NCBI RefSeq assembly: GCF_004745595.1
Contig: NZ_SRLH01000006.1
Location: 62,001-126,000, forward strand
Direction of reading: 5' to 3'
DNA: 64,000 nucleotides
Source of the DNA: Flavobacterium humi
Lineage (GTDB): Bacteria > Bacteroidota > Bacteroidia > Flavobacteriales > Flavobacteriaceae
The translations under genes and the position numbers were made by a program. Positions 1-8,050 of the stretch are shown piece after piece; position 1 is the stretch's first letter, and every line of letters begins with the position of its first letter. The notes beneath the pieces were generated by a model that saw only the letters and a program-made list of their open reading frames with translations, did not search any database and was not told the origin of the DNA.

Positions 1-552
1 CGTAGAAAACAACAAATCATGAAGCGGCAGCGTTCCGCGAAGACGAGGAAGCATGACGAGCGGTTCGGAACGCGGAGCGGTGCTTCGAGGTAGTTTTTGC
101 GCTTTTCTTTTTGCAGGCTTGATTTTTGGTACTTTGCATCAAGACAAAGTACAAGAAGAAAAACTAACAAAGATGTTTCCTTCGTCAACATGACAAGATT
201 ACGATAGCTTTACTTTATGCACAATATTTCACCTTAACGTTTGTCATCCCGACGAAGGAGGGATCTCTATAATCTTACCAAGCCTTCCACTTTGCCCTTT
301 TGTAAAAAACAATCAGGCTTGATTTTTTGTTTCTTTTAGTTCACCGTAATTTATTTTCATCGGTGTTCATTGAACCTCATGCTTCGGTTTGCATTAAAGC
401 AAAAGAAAAGAAGAAAAGAAAAACCCCCCAATAGCTCTAACTAAATCTCCCTCTACACCCCTCATTGCTTTTCCCCAAAATGCAATAATGTAAGAATTTA
501 TATATGATTTTAAATTACATTGCACCCCATTAATTATAAAAAAAGTAAAAAA
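1..552. other. intergenic region without a gene, repeat-rich
   Basis: I see no convincing coding region here. The first 75 bases are GC-rich and carry an inverted repeat (GCGTTCCG at 30-37, CGGAACGC at 66-73). A perfect 8-bp inverted repeat follows at 129-136 and 145-152 (GTACTTTG/CAAAGTAC). Around 243-267 lies a motif of the GTCATCCCGACGAAGGAGG type, which I remember as dispersed in intergenic DNA of Bacteroidota. The rest is AT-rich. This may be a decayed repeat element; copy number in the genome cannot be judged from one window. Confidence 0.5.
129..152. repeat. short perfect inverted repeat
   Basis: GTACTTTG, 8 bases, then CAAAGTAC forms a perfect hairpin. It lacks a T-tract on either side, so it is not an obvious terminator. 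It lies within the repeat-rich leader of the window. Confidence 0.5.
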
Positions 553-1314
553 ATGAATGCAAATGTAACTGTGCAAAGCACAAAAAAGAAACGATCAATG
601 AGTGAAACCGGCCATGCCAAGAACGTTGCCAATTTTCAAGATCTAATTTCCTTTTGCGAAGGATACGGATCCACCTACAATCCTTCCAAAGAAAATTTAA
701 AGATTGTTAGTATGCTTAATCAATACCAAAGATCACTAGACAGGTTGTACCAGGTCAAAACAGATAAAACCGGTTTTGATATCGCTACAAACAACCGCCG
801 CAACGAATTCGACGACCTGAAAAGATTATCTACCAAAGTGTTGAGTGCTTTTATGGTGTCCGGAGCCGATAAATTGGCCATTGACGATGTAAATTCGATA
901 CAGAAAAAGATACAGGGGCGCAGTAGCAAAAAAATTAAAGAAGAAGCAACAGGGGAAGACATTAAAAGAATTTCCACTGCACAGCAATCCTTCGATCGTT
1001 TTATAGATCATTTCGCAAATTTATTGCAAGTGTTGGAACAGAATCCGGTGTATAACCCTAATGAAATGGAATTAAAATTGACATCACTGCGGATGAAGTT
1101 TGAAAGTATGAAAAGGGTAAACAAAGACTTAACAGATGCTTATACCCAATATAGCAATGCCATGATCCGTAGAAACCATGCACTTTATGATGCCTCTACA
1201 GGATTAGTGCAAACAGCCAAAGAGGTGAAATTATACATAAGAAGTATTTTTGGAGCCACCAGTCCACAGTTTCGTCAGGTCAATTGTATTGAATTCAGGA
1301 TGATGAAAGAATAA
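553..1314 (+). CDS. hypothetical protein, 253 aa, mostly helical
   Basis: I do not recognise the family. The protein has no signal peptide or membrane segment. It is rich in Lys, Asn, Gln and Ser, and most of it reads as amphipathic helix, for example the stretches around residues 45-90 and 170-215. The short N-terminus is basic (KKKR near residue 10). I chose the ATG at 553 rather than the in-frame ATG at 520 because the extra eleven residues look like untranslated AT-rich leader. It stands alone on the plus strand between repeat-rich DNA and a minisatellite, and shares the terminator at 1621-1652 with the convergent tsf gene. Function unknown. Confidence 0.7.
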   Translation: MNANVTVQSTKKKRSMSETGHAKNVANFQDLISFCEGYGSTYNPSKENLKIVSMLNQYQRSLDRLYQVKTDKTGFDIATNNRRNEFDDLKRLSTKVLSAFMVSGADKLAIDDVNSIQKKIQGRSSKKIKEEATGEDIKRISTAQQSFDRFIDHFANLLQVLEQNPVYNPNEMELKLTSLRMKFESMKRVNKDLTDAYTQYSNAMIRRNHALYDASTGLVQTAKEVKLYIRSIFGATSPQFRQVNCIEFRMMKE

Positions 1315-1334
1315 GTACTGCAATTTATTTGAAT

Positions 1335-1599
1335 TAGAGGCTGCATTGTTTGAACAAGCATCTGCAACGTTTGAATCCGAGCCTGCATTGTTTGAATAAG
1401 CACCTGCAGCGTAAAAAGAAGCGTCTGCAATGTTTGAATTAGAGGTTGCAGTGCTTGAATAAGCACCTGCAGCGTAAAAAGAAGCGTCTACAACGTTTGA
1501 ATTCGAGCCTGCATTGTTTGAATGAGCACCTGCAGCATAAAAAGAAGCGTTTGCAATGTTTGAATTCGGGACTGCACTGTTTGATGAAGCACCTGTTAC
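1335..1599. repeat. minisatellite, 21-bp units in a 63-bp higher-order repeat
   Basis: Twelve complete 21-bp units plus a partial one can be laid end to end from 1335. Each carries a core resembling AGCnnCTGCAnnGTnnnAA. From 1398 the units come in a repeating set of three (beginning AAGCACC, AAGCGTC, then TAGAG or TCGAG), giving a 63-bp period. Since 21 bp is seven codons, all frames stay in register. One plus frame reads as a Leu/Lys/His heptad pattern interrupted by two TAG codons; the minus strand is open for 128 codons with a 21-residue repeat (ASFYAAGA then SNNAGSNSN). I see no start signal for either and do not call a gene. Confidence 0.85.
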
Positions 1600-1620
1600 A
1601 ATACAGACAAGCCCCAAAAC

Positions 1621-1652
1621 AAAAAATCCCGGGCAATACCCGGGATTTTTTT
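1621..1652. terminator. bidirectional rho-independent terminator
   Basis: A-tract, CCCGGG stem, five-base loop, CCCGGG, then a T-tract. The symmetry serves both the plus-strand gene ending at 1314 and the convergent tsf gene ending at 1672. Confidence 0.85.
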
Positions 1653-1671
1653 ATGATATGAAAAAGGAATA

Positions 1672-2496
1672 TTATCCTAATGCAACTCTTTTGAAACCTG
1701 TAACAGTCAAACCACCATCGATAGTTTTGATGTAACCGGCAACGCTCATAGAACCGTCTTTGATATAATCCTGGTTTACCAAAGTATTGTCTTTGTAAAA
1801 ACGTTGGATTTTCCCTTTAGCGATATTGTCTAACATAGCTTCAGGTTTACCTTCCTGACGCAATTGGTCTTTAGCGATTTCAACTTCTTTCTCGATGATA
1901 GAAGCATCAACTCCAGCCTCGTCCAAAGCGATTGGGTTCATAGCAGCAGCTTGCATAGCAACGTTTCTTGCCGCTTCTTCTCCACCTGCAACGTTAGCTG
2001 ACAAAGCAGTCAAAGTAGCGATTTTGTTTCCAGCGTGGATGTAAGACCCGATGAAAGGACCTTCCAATCTTTCGAAAGAACCGATCTCGATTTTCTCTCC
2101 GATAACTCCTGTTTGCTCGATTAATTTCTCAGCCACAGTAATTCCGTTGAAATCAGAAGCCAATAATTCTTCTTTAGTAGTATAGTTTAACGCCTGGTTA
2201 GCCAAGTCTGTAGCTAATTTCACGAAACCTTCATTTTTACCTACGAAGTCAGTCTCACAGTTTAATGTGATAACCACACCAGCTGTTTTGTCTGCGTTTA
2301 CAACAGCAATAGCAGCTCCTTCAGTAGATTCTCTGTCTGAACGGTTAGCAGCTACTTTTTGTCCTTTTTTACGAAGGTTCTCAATTGCCAAATCGAAATC
2401 CCCATCAGCTTCAACTAATGCTTTTTTGCAATCCATCATACCGGCACCGGTGATGGTTCTTAATTTGTTTACGTCTGCAGCAGTGATATTTGCCAT
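1672..2496 (-). CDS. tsf: translation elongation factor Ts
   Basis: EF-Ts exchanges GDP for GTP on EF-Tu in the cytoplasm. The N-terminal UBA-like domain is clear (start MANITAADVNKLR, then TGAGMMDCKKAL near residues 16-27), and the core carries the conserved CETDFVGKNEGF around residues 79-90 that contacts EF-Tu. At 274 residues it is close to the usual bacterial length. It is the last of four minus-strand translation genes (rplM, rpsI, rpsB, tsf), about 110 bp after rpsB, the conserved rpsB-tsf pairing. Its 3' end shares a strong bidirectional terminator with the opposing gene. Confidence 0.97.
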   Translation of the reverse strand: MANITAADVNKLRTITGAGMMDCKKALVEADGDFDLAIENLRKKGQKVAANRSDRESTEGAAIAVVNADKTAGVVITLNCETDFVGKNEGFVKLATDLANQALNYTTKEELLASDFNGITVAEKLIEQTGVIGEKIEIGSFERLEGPFIGSYIHAGNKIATLTALSANVAGGEEAARNVAMQAAAMNPIALDEAGVDASIIEKEVEIAKDQLRQEGKPEAMLDNIAKGKIQRFYKDNTLVNQDYIKDGSMSVAGYIKTIDGGLTVTGFKRVALG

Positions 2497-2610
2497 TTTG
2501 TATAAGTTTAAATTTTAATCCTGATTTTAAAAAAAATCCAAATCAAATATCTCAATATCCAAAAGTGTTGATTTTTTGGAGCAAGAAATAAATGATTTGG
2601 AAATTATGAT

Positions 2611-3399
2611 TTACTCTTCAGTTGCAGGAGTTGCAGCTTCAACTGCTGGTGCAGCTGTTTCTTCAACCTGAGCAACTGTTTCGTCACCTTTACCTTCTTC
2701 TTTATCGGAAGTTCTGTTTGCAAGACCTTCGATAACAGCAGCAGTTACAAGTGATAAAACTTTATCGATTGATTTAGAAGCATCATCGTTTGCAGGGATT
2801 ACATACTCTACCTGACGTGGGTCAGAGTTCGTATCAACCATTGCGAAAACTGGAATGTTTAATTTTTGAGCTTCTTTAATTGCGATGTGTTCAGCTTTGA
2901 TGTCCACTACGAATAATGCAGCAGGCAATCTTGACATATCAGCGATAGAACCTAAGTTCTTCTCTAATTTTGCACGTAAACGATCAACTTGTAAACGTTC
3001 TTTTTTAGACAAAGTCATGAAAGTACCGTCTTTTTTCATTCTGTCGATAGAAGCCATTTTCTTAACGGCTTTACGGATAGTAACGAAATTTGTCAACATA
3101 CCACCTGGCCATCTTTCAGTGATGTAAGGCATGTTAGCGGCAGCAGCTTTTTCAGCTACGATGTCTTTTGCTTGTTTTTTGGTAGCTACGAAAAGTATTT
3201 TTCTACCGGATGCAGCGATTTTTTTCAAAGCTTCATTAGCTTCTTCGATTTTAGCTGCAGTTTTATATAGATTGATAATGTGAATACCATTACGCTCCAT
3301 ATAGATGTAAGGGGCCATGTTTGGATCCCATTTTCTAGTCATGTGTCCGAAGTGAACACCTGCTTCTAGTAAGTCTTTAACTTCTACTTTATTTGCCAT
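2611..3399 (-). CDS. rpsB: 30S ribosomal protein S2
   Basis: S2 is a late-assembling protein of the small subunit that binds near the S1 site. The N-terminus (MANKVEVKDLLEAGVHFGH) and the motifs MAPYIYMERNGIHIINL, RWPGGMLTNF and DTNSDPRQVEYVIPANDD are diagnostic. I start it at 3399, giving 262 residues; an in-frame ATG 33 bp upstream would add an AT-rich leader with no family counterpart. The C-terminal 30 residues or so are an acidic, Ala-rich tail. It lies between rpsI and tsf; a 141-bp gap to rpsI holds a small hairpin. Confidence 0.97.
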   Translation of the reverse strand: MANKVEVKDLLEAGVHFGHMTRKWDPNMAPYIYMERNGIHIINLYKTAAKIEEANEALKKIAASGRKILFVATKKQAKDIVAEKAAAANMPYITERWPGGMLTNFVTIRKAVKKMASIDRMKKDGTFMTLSKKERLQVDRLRAKLEKNLGSIADMSRLPAALFVVDIKAEHIAIKEAQKLNIPVFAMVDTNSDPRQVEYVIPANDDASKSIDKVLSLVTAAVIEGLANRTSDKEEGKGDETVAQVEETAAPAVEAATPATEE

Positions 3400-3490
3400 T
3401 TTGTAATAGTTTACGTTCTGTTGAATTAGCAATGATTAAGTAGCGATTGGAAATCAGGTCTTAACCATTTAGATGCTAAACTAATTCCTA

Positions 3491-3504
3491 CCTCGGTAGG
3501 AGAG
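3491..3504 (-). promoter_or_regulatory. hairpin in the rpsB leader (possible S2 leader element)
   Basis: A perfect palindromic stem (CCTACC, two bases, GGTAGG on the minus strand) lies about 90 bp upstream of the rpsB start in the 141-bp rpsI-rpsB gap. No T-tract follows in the direction of rpsB transcription, so it is not a simple terminator. Many ribosomal-protein leaders use such stems for autoregulation, but I cannot tie this one to a known leader family. Confidence 0.3.
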
Positions 3505-3540
3505 CAACAATAACTTGAGTTTTTTAATAATAAATAAATA

Positions 3541-3927
3541 TTAACGTTTAGAGAATTGGAATCTCTTACGAGCTTTTTTCTGACCGAATTTCTTACGTTC
3601 AACCATTCTTGGGTCTCTCGTTAATAATCCTTCAGGTTTTAAGATTGCTCTGTTTCCTTCTCCAACTTCACACATTGCTCTTGCGATAGCCATACGAACA
3701 GCCTCAGCTTGTCCTGTTGAACCACCACCGTATACGTTTACTTTTACATCAAAATTCTCAACATTTTCTGTCAATGTCATTGGTTGTAAAACTTTGTACT
3801 GTAAAGTTGCTGTAGGGAAATAAGTTGCAAATGCTTTTTTGTTTACAGTGATAGTTCCAGTTCCTTCTGAAACGTATACACGGGCAACTGCGGTTTTTCT
3901 TCTACCGATTTTGTGAATAACTGCCAT
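3541..3927 (-). CDS. rpsI: 30S ribosomal protein S9
   Basis: S9 of the small subunit, whose C-terminal tail reaches the P-site tRNA. The sequence has IGRRKTAVARVYV at the N-terminus, YGGGSTGQAEAVRMAIARA in the middle and the universal basic tail ending FQFSKR. Length is 128 residues, normal for the family. Its ATG overlaps the rplM stop by one base, so the two are translationally coupled, the almost universal rplM-rpsI arrangement. Confidence 0.98.
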   Translation of the reverse strand: MAVIHKIGRRKTAVARVYVSEGTGTITVNKKAFATYFPTATLQYKVLQPMTLTENVENFDVKVNVYGGGSTGQAEAVRMAIARAMCEVGEGNRAILKPEGLLTRDPRMVERKKFGQKKARKRFQFSKR

Positions 3928-4358
3928 TATTTTAGATCGTTTAGGTTAACTGTTCTTGGTTTTTGAGCGCCTTGTTTGTGCTCTGAACCAACAACAACAT
4001 TTAGATTTCTGAAAAGTTCAGCTCCTAATTTGTTTTTAGGCAACATTCCTTTTACCGCTTTTTCTACTAATAATGCAGGGTTTTTCTGTTGCATTACTTT
4101 AGCAGTCAAGCTTCTTTGTCCTCCTGGGTAACCTGTGTGACGGATGTACGTTTTCTCGTCAAGTTTGTTACCTGTAAGGTTGATTTTTTCTGCATTGATA
4201 ACAATTACGTTATCTCCACAGTCCACGTGCGGTGTATAACTCGGCTTGTATTTACCTCTTAAAATCATAGCGACTTTTGAAGATAAACGCCCTAAGTTAT
4301 GACCTTCAGCATCTACAACAATCCACTCTTTAGTAACAGTAGATTTGTTTGCTGACAT
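3927..4358 (-). CDS. rplM: 50S ribosomal protein L13
   Basis: L13 is an early-assembly protein of the large subunit. Motifs seen: WIVVDAEGHNLGRLSS, YTPHVDCGDNVIVINA, RHTGYPGG and GMLPKNKLG. I place the start at 4358 (MSANKSTVTKEW), giving 143 residues; an in-frame ATG at 4382 would add eight residues but leave little leader. It is the first gene of the minus-strand ribosomal block, and a well-formed Bacteroidota promoter lies about 70 bp upstream. Confidence 0.97.
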   Translation of the reverse strand: MSANKSTVTKEWIVVDAEGHNLGRLSSKVAMILRGKYKPSYTPHVDCGDNVIVINAEKINLTGNKLDEKTYIRHTGYPGGQRSLTAKVMQQKNPALLVEKAVKGMLPKNKLGAELFRNLNVVVGSEHKQGAQKPRTVNLNDLK

Positions 4359-4427
4359 TGTCTTGTAGCTTAATGTGTTCACAATAATTATTTTTAATTA
4401 AACATTCCATTCCCAATAAAGGGAGTG

Positions 4428-4458
4428 CAAAAGTACAAATAAATATTTATTATACAAA
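4428..4458 (-). promoter_or_regulatory. Bacteroidota-type promoter for rplM-rpsI
   Basis: On the minus strand the -7 box TACTTTTG (4428-4435) is preceded by TTTG (4455-4458) with a spacer of exactly 19 bp. This matches the TTTG-N19-TAnnTTTG consensus of the primary sigma factor of Bacteroidota. It is well placed for a leader of about 60-65 nt before the L13 start. Confidence 0.7.
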
Positions 4459-4519
4459 TAGCGATTGGATTATTTTGTGTATTGATTGTCAAGCGGATAC
4501 TAAATTTGCGTAAATCGAT

Positions 4520-5830
4520 TTACTCTTTGGTAAAAAGATATTCGGCTCCGCCCTGTTTTAAGGTCATGTTCTTCCCGTTAAAAATCAATTTTATACTGGC
4601 CGGGTCAAAAACGAATTCCGTAGCACTGATCGGGTTTAACGTGAAGGAACCCTGGCCGGTAGCCTGAGCAGTCAATTCCCCTTTTTCGACCTTAATGGTG
4701 ATTTTCATCGGAAGCTGCGGCGAAGCATATATTCCCTGGTAACTGCTGAGTGTTTCCGGTTTTACATTGAAAGTGACTAAATTAGGGAATTGGTAAGGCA
4801 TCTTATAATAAATGCTCAAAATACCGATCATAATGTCGTTTCGGTTGTAATTATCACCGTTTACAATTAAGGAAACCCCTACTTTATCGGAAGGATAATA
4901 GCCCACGACCGAACGGAAACCTTCAATCCCTCCGGTATGGCCATAGTATTTGCGTTCCCCAAAAGGGAAAGTCATCAGCCCTTTTCCATACGACTGTTCC
5001 AGTTTGGTCATTTGGTCGAGTGTTGATTTCTTGAGCAGCGTTTCATTAAAAAGGGCATTCATAAATAAGGTCAGGTCCGATGCTGTCGAAGAAATATGCC
5101 CTGCACCAAAAGCCTGTGACATATTCCATTCCGGGATTAGATTCCATTTGTTGTCGGAAAAAATATACGAATGGCTTTCATTCCTGGCCAGGTCCGCCTT
5201 GTCAGAAACAACGGTATTCCGGAGCTGCGCCTTTTTGATGATGCGTTCCGATAGGTTGGTGGCATAATCTTCTTTGGTTACATCTTCCAAAATCCTTCCC
5301 AACAAATAATAATTCGAATTGCTGTATTCAAATTTGGAATTCGGTTCAAACAAAGGTTCGTAAGCGGCAATTTTAGCGATCATTTGTTCTTTGCTTACTT
5401 CTTCAAGCATATTGACAGTGCTGTCGCCGTTCAGGAAATCGATGATTCCGGTCCGGTGGTGCAACAGGTCGTGGATGGTTATTTTGTCTGCATTTTTTAT
5501 TTGAGGGTAAAATTTGGAAAGCTTGGTGTCCAACTTCAGTTTTTTCGCCTCCACCAACTGCATGATCATCACTGCAGTGAAAGTTTTAGTGATCGAGCCT
5601 ATTTTGTATTTTGTCTTTGCATTGGCCGTTAGGTTGTTTTCCACATCGGCATAGCCATAGGCTTTTTCAAAAACCGTATTCCCGCCTTCGCGGATGCTAA
5701 CCTGGCCCATAAATTTATTGTTGGCACTCAGGAAGGTAAGCAAGCTGTCTATTTTGTTGAAACGGGTCTTTTGCTGGGCAGAAACCGTAACGGATAACGC
5801 AAAAATGAATAATAAGATGGATTTTTTCAT
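4520..5830 (-). CDS. secreted serine hydrolase, beta-lactamase/PBP-like (family S12 type)
   Basis: The protein opens with a signal peptide (MKKSILLFIFALSVTVSAQ), so it acts outside the cytoplasmic membrane. The penicillin-recognising fold is shown by S79-x-x-K82 (SITK), Y169-S-N171 and the third motif HTG at 298-300. After about residue 350 comes a beta-rich C-terminal extension often seen in this family. At 436 residues it fits esterase, D-aminopeptidase or alkaline-D-peptidase relatives rather than a dedicated resistance enzyme. It starts 6 bp after a methyltransferase and is the last gene of the eleven-gene cluster, so it may trim or hydrolyse the cluster's product. Substrate unknown. Confidence 0.85.
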   Translation of the reverse strand: MKKSILLFIFALSVTVSAQQKTRFNKIDSLLTFLSANNKFMGQVSIREGGNTVFEKAYGYADVENNLTANAKTKYKIGSITKTFTAVMIMQLVEAKKLKLDTKLSKFYPQIKNADKITIHDLLHHRTGIIDFLNGDSTVNMLEEVSKEQMIAKIAAYEPLFEPNSKFEYSNSNYYLLGRILEDVTKEDYATNLSERIIKKAQLRNTVVSDKADLARNESHSYIFSDNKWNLIPEWNMSQAFGAGHISSTASDLTLFMNALFNETLLKKSTLDQMTKLEQSYGKGLMTFPFGERKYYGHTGGIEGFRSVVGYYPSDKVGVSLIVNGDNYNRNDIMIGILSIYYKMPYQFPNLVTFNVKPETLSSYQGIYASPQLPMKITIKVEKGELTAQATGQGSFTLNPISATEFVFDPASIKLIFNGKNMTLKQGGAEYLFTKE

Positions 5831-5836
5831 GGTTGT

Positions 5837-6523
5837 TTATAATGTTGGGTTTGTAAAGTTGCGTGTTTTACTGATTTTATAAATATAATTGATTTCCTTA
5901 AAAACGGTTTTTTCCAGAATACATTTTGCCGCAAGCCCGTTTTTTTCCGCGATAGCAAAAATAACATCTGTTTTGCAATCTTCCGAAAGAATCATATACA
6001 CTTCATTCTTTTGGGTGGTAAAATCAGGAAGCTGGGCGAAGAGTTTTTCAAAATATTCGAAATGCTCGCCGCAAAACCAGGCTTTTTCCGCTACCGAATC
6101 CGGGTTTTTGGGGTAATAAGGAGGATTGATGACAATACAATCGAAGGACTTGTGTTGTAAACCATCAAACAGGTCCGAATACAGGATTTCTATCTGGGTC
6201 TCATTGTCTTTTGCATTTTTCCGCAAGGCTTCCAAAGCAATCATGTTAATGTCTGAAGCAGTGGTTTTTGCTCCTTTTTTGGCCGCCAGGATAGAAATGA
6301 TGCCACATCCGCACCCTAATTCCAAAAAAGTTTTCTTTTCCAGGGAAAGTGTTTCCAGGAATTCCAGGAGCAGTTTTGTACTGATGGTTATAAAAGGTGG
6401 GAAAACGGAAGGTTCTACCCAAACACAAAGATCTTTATATTTGTATTTCCTTGGTCTGGACAAGTAAAGGGTACTTGTTTTCTTCAGGAAAGGACTAATT
6501 ATTTTCTGAACCAGTTTTCTCAT
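5837..6523 (-). CDS. class I SAM methyltransferase with NPPY motif (PrmC/MTS-like)
   Basis: A 228-residue SAM-dependent methyltransferase. Motif I is LELGCGCGIIS near residues 67-77, the acidic post-I strand is TASDIN, and the catalytic loop is NPPYYP near residues 130-135. NPPY normally marks enzymes acting on planar nitrogen (glutamine in proteins, or bases in RNA or DNA), so it may be a protein or RNA modifier, or have been recruited to a small molecule. It directly abuts the upstream radical-SAM gene with no gap and lies 6 bp before the serine hydrolase, so it belongs to the same transcript. True substrate not deducible. Confidence 0.8.
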   Translation of the reverse strand: MRKLVQKIISPFLKKTSTLYLSRPRKYKYKDLCVWVEPSVFPPFITISTKLLLEFLETLSLEKKTFLELGCGCGIISILAAKKGAKTTASDINMIALEALRKNAKDNETQIEILYSDLFDGLQHKSFDCIVINPPYYPKNPDSVAEKAWFCGEHFEYFEKLFAQLPDFTTQKNEVYMILSEDCKTDVIFAIAEKNGLAAKCILEKTVFKEINYIYKISKTRNFTNPTL

Positions 6524-8047
6524 TTATTCCGAATAAAATCCTTCAATTTCCGGTTGGCGGTATTTCCATATTTTGTGCAAAGCCTTGATTTCATAAGGAT
6601 AATGATAAAAATTGGTTTTATACCGGAATCCGGAAACCACTTGAAGCAACTGCTTTTTGTAACCGCGTATCCTGAAATCGGAAACAGTTGGGTAATAGCC
6701 GTTAAGGACTGTTTCGAAATTTTTAATGGTATCGATCATATAAGGTTTCAGCCAAGGCGTGAGCGGATTTTTCCTCAGGTCGAAATTTTCCCAGGAAGGC
6801 GAAATCCATTCTTCGAGTGTTTCGGGAAACGAAAAACCGGCATCGAGTATTTGTTTGTATAAATCGGAACCTTCGGTAGGAACCGGACTGAAAAGGTAAA
6901 TGATGATTTCCGCATCAGGATTGATCGTTTTTATCTCCTTGATAAAATTGATGTCCCAGAGGATTTGGTCGTATACTTCTTTTTCGGTTTTGGCCGGCAT
7001 GCCTAAAACAAAAGACAGTTCGGGTATGATGTCGGCATTCTTCATCCGGAGCACAAAATCCTTAATCATCTGGCCAGATTGCGTACCGCCTTTGTTCATT
7101 TGTTTCAACACGGCATCGTTACCGGTTTCGGCACCCAGGAAAATCATCTTGCAACCGGCTTTGCGCATCAGTTTCAAATCATCATCGCTGTACATGTTGA
7201 TGGTGTCAATGCGGCCTTCGCCCCAATAACTGATGTTGTCGTCCATGATTAAGTGTGAAAATTCCAGGACTCTTTTCTTGGAAGTGAAAAAATTATTATC
7301 GTGGAATTCTATGGCGTCGATATTGAAATTTTCTTTAAAATATTTCACATCCTCATAAATCCTTGCCGCAGACATCCCTTTCCATTTGGCATTGAAAATA
7401 GGGACCACAGCGCAAAAAGAACACGAAAAAGGACAGCCCATGCTGGAATGGTAGGAAAGGGTTTTGCTCCCCATAAAAGTCTTGGCCAGGTAATTCCTGA
7501 CGGGATAAAATGAATTTAGGTAATCATACGGGAAACGTGGCAATGTATCCTGGTCGAGCAGGGCTTCGACTGCGGTTTTTATGATGTCCCCTTTTTTGTT
7601 TTTGAAAATAAGGTTTTTTATCGTTTCCAATTGTTCGTCCCGGCCATTTTCCAATGCGTGTATCAACTGCGGGAAAGTCGTGTCGCCGGGGCCGTTGATG
7701 ATATAATCCACATAACCCGAATGAAGGGCAACCTTATATTGATTGGAGGCAAAATAACCACCCCAAACAGTTACAATGCCTGGAAAATCTTCTTTTATTT
7801 TTTTGGTGAAAGGAATCGCCTGGCGCAATTGCGGCCCGGGCATGACTGTAGAACCAAAGTATTTGAATTCTCCTGTTTTTAAATAGTTCCGGATTGTTTC
7901 CCAGGGATCGTTTTCCAGGTTGCCATCCACAAAGACATAACTGTATTTGCCATGGATGGAAGCGCCCACCTGTAAAATGGAATTGGGGATGCGATGCTTT
8001 CCATTGGCACTTCTTGGATTGAATATGATGGTTTTGTTTTGGGACAA
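6524..8047 (-). CDS. B12-binding-type radical SAM protein
   Basis: The N-terminal 150 residues or so read as a Rossmann-like cobalamin-binding domain (VWGGYFAS, then GPGDTTFPQL), without the DxHxxG cobalt-ligating motif. The radical-SAM core follows with C205-x3-C209-x2-C212 (GCPFSCSFC), which would bind the 4Fe-4S cluster. Later motifs include FLGAETGND and FVLGMPAKTE. Relatives catalyse methylation, ring formation or other radical chemistry on lipids, sugars or secondary metabolites. It is one of three such proteins in this cluster and the most divergent of them. It sits 3 bp after the GT2 gene and abuts the methyltransferase. Confidence 0.88.
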   Translation of the reverse strand: MSQNKTIIFNPRSANGKHRIPNSILQVGASIHGKYSYVFVDGNLENDPWETIRNYLKTGEFKYFGSTVMPGPQLRQAIPFTKKIKEDFPGIVTVWGGYFASNQYKVALHSGYVDYIINGPGDTTFPQLIHALENGRDEQLETIKNLIFKNKKGDIIKTAVEALLDQDTLPRFPYDYLNSFYPVRNYLAKTFMGSKTLSYHSSMGCPFSCSFCAVVPIFNAKWKGMSAARIYEDVKYFKENFNIDAIEFHDNNFFTSKKRVLEFSHLIMDDNISYWGEGRIDTINMYSDDDLKLMRKAGCKMIFLGAETGNDAVLKQMNKGGTQSGQMIKDFVLRMKNADIIPELSFVLGMPAKTEKEVYDQILWDINFIKEIKTINPDAEIIIYLFSPVPTEGSDLYKQILDAGFSFPETLEEWISPSWENFDLRKNPLTPWLKPYMIDTIKNFETVLNGYYPTVSDFRIRGYKKQLLQVVSGFRYKTNFYHYPYEIKALHKIWKYRQPEIEGFYSE

Positions 8048-8050
8048 CTC

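Noticed and set aside
1335-1599. Possible CRISPR array
   Set aside because: Units are contiguous with no unique spacers between identical repeats, and no cas genes are near.
1231-1617. Minus-strand open frame of 128 codons with a 21-residue repeat
   Set aside because: It is created by the frame-preserving minisatellite, overlaps the end of the plus-strand gene and has no promoter or recognisable domain.
4520-5830. Antibiotic-resistance beta-lactamase
   Set aside because: The penicillin-binding fold is shared with many esterases and peptidases; length, C-terminal extension and context do not indicate a resistance enzyme.
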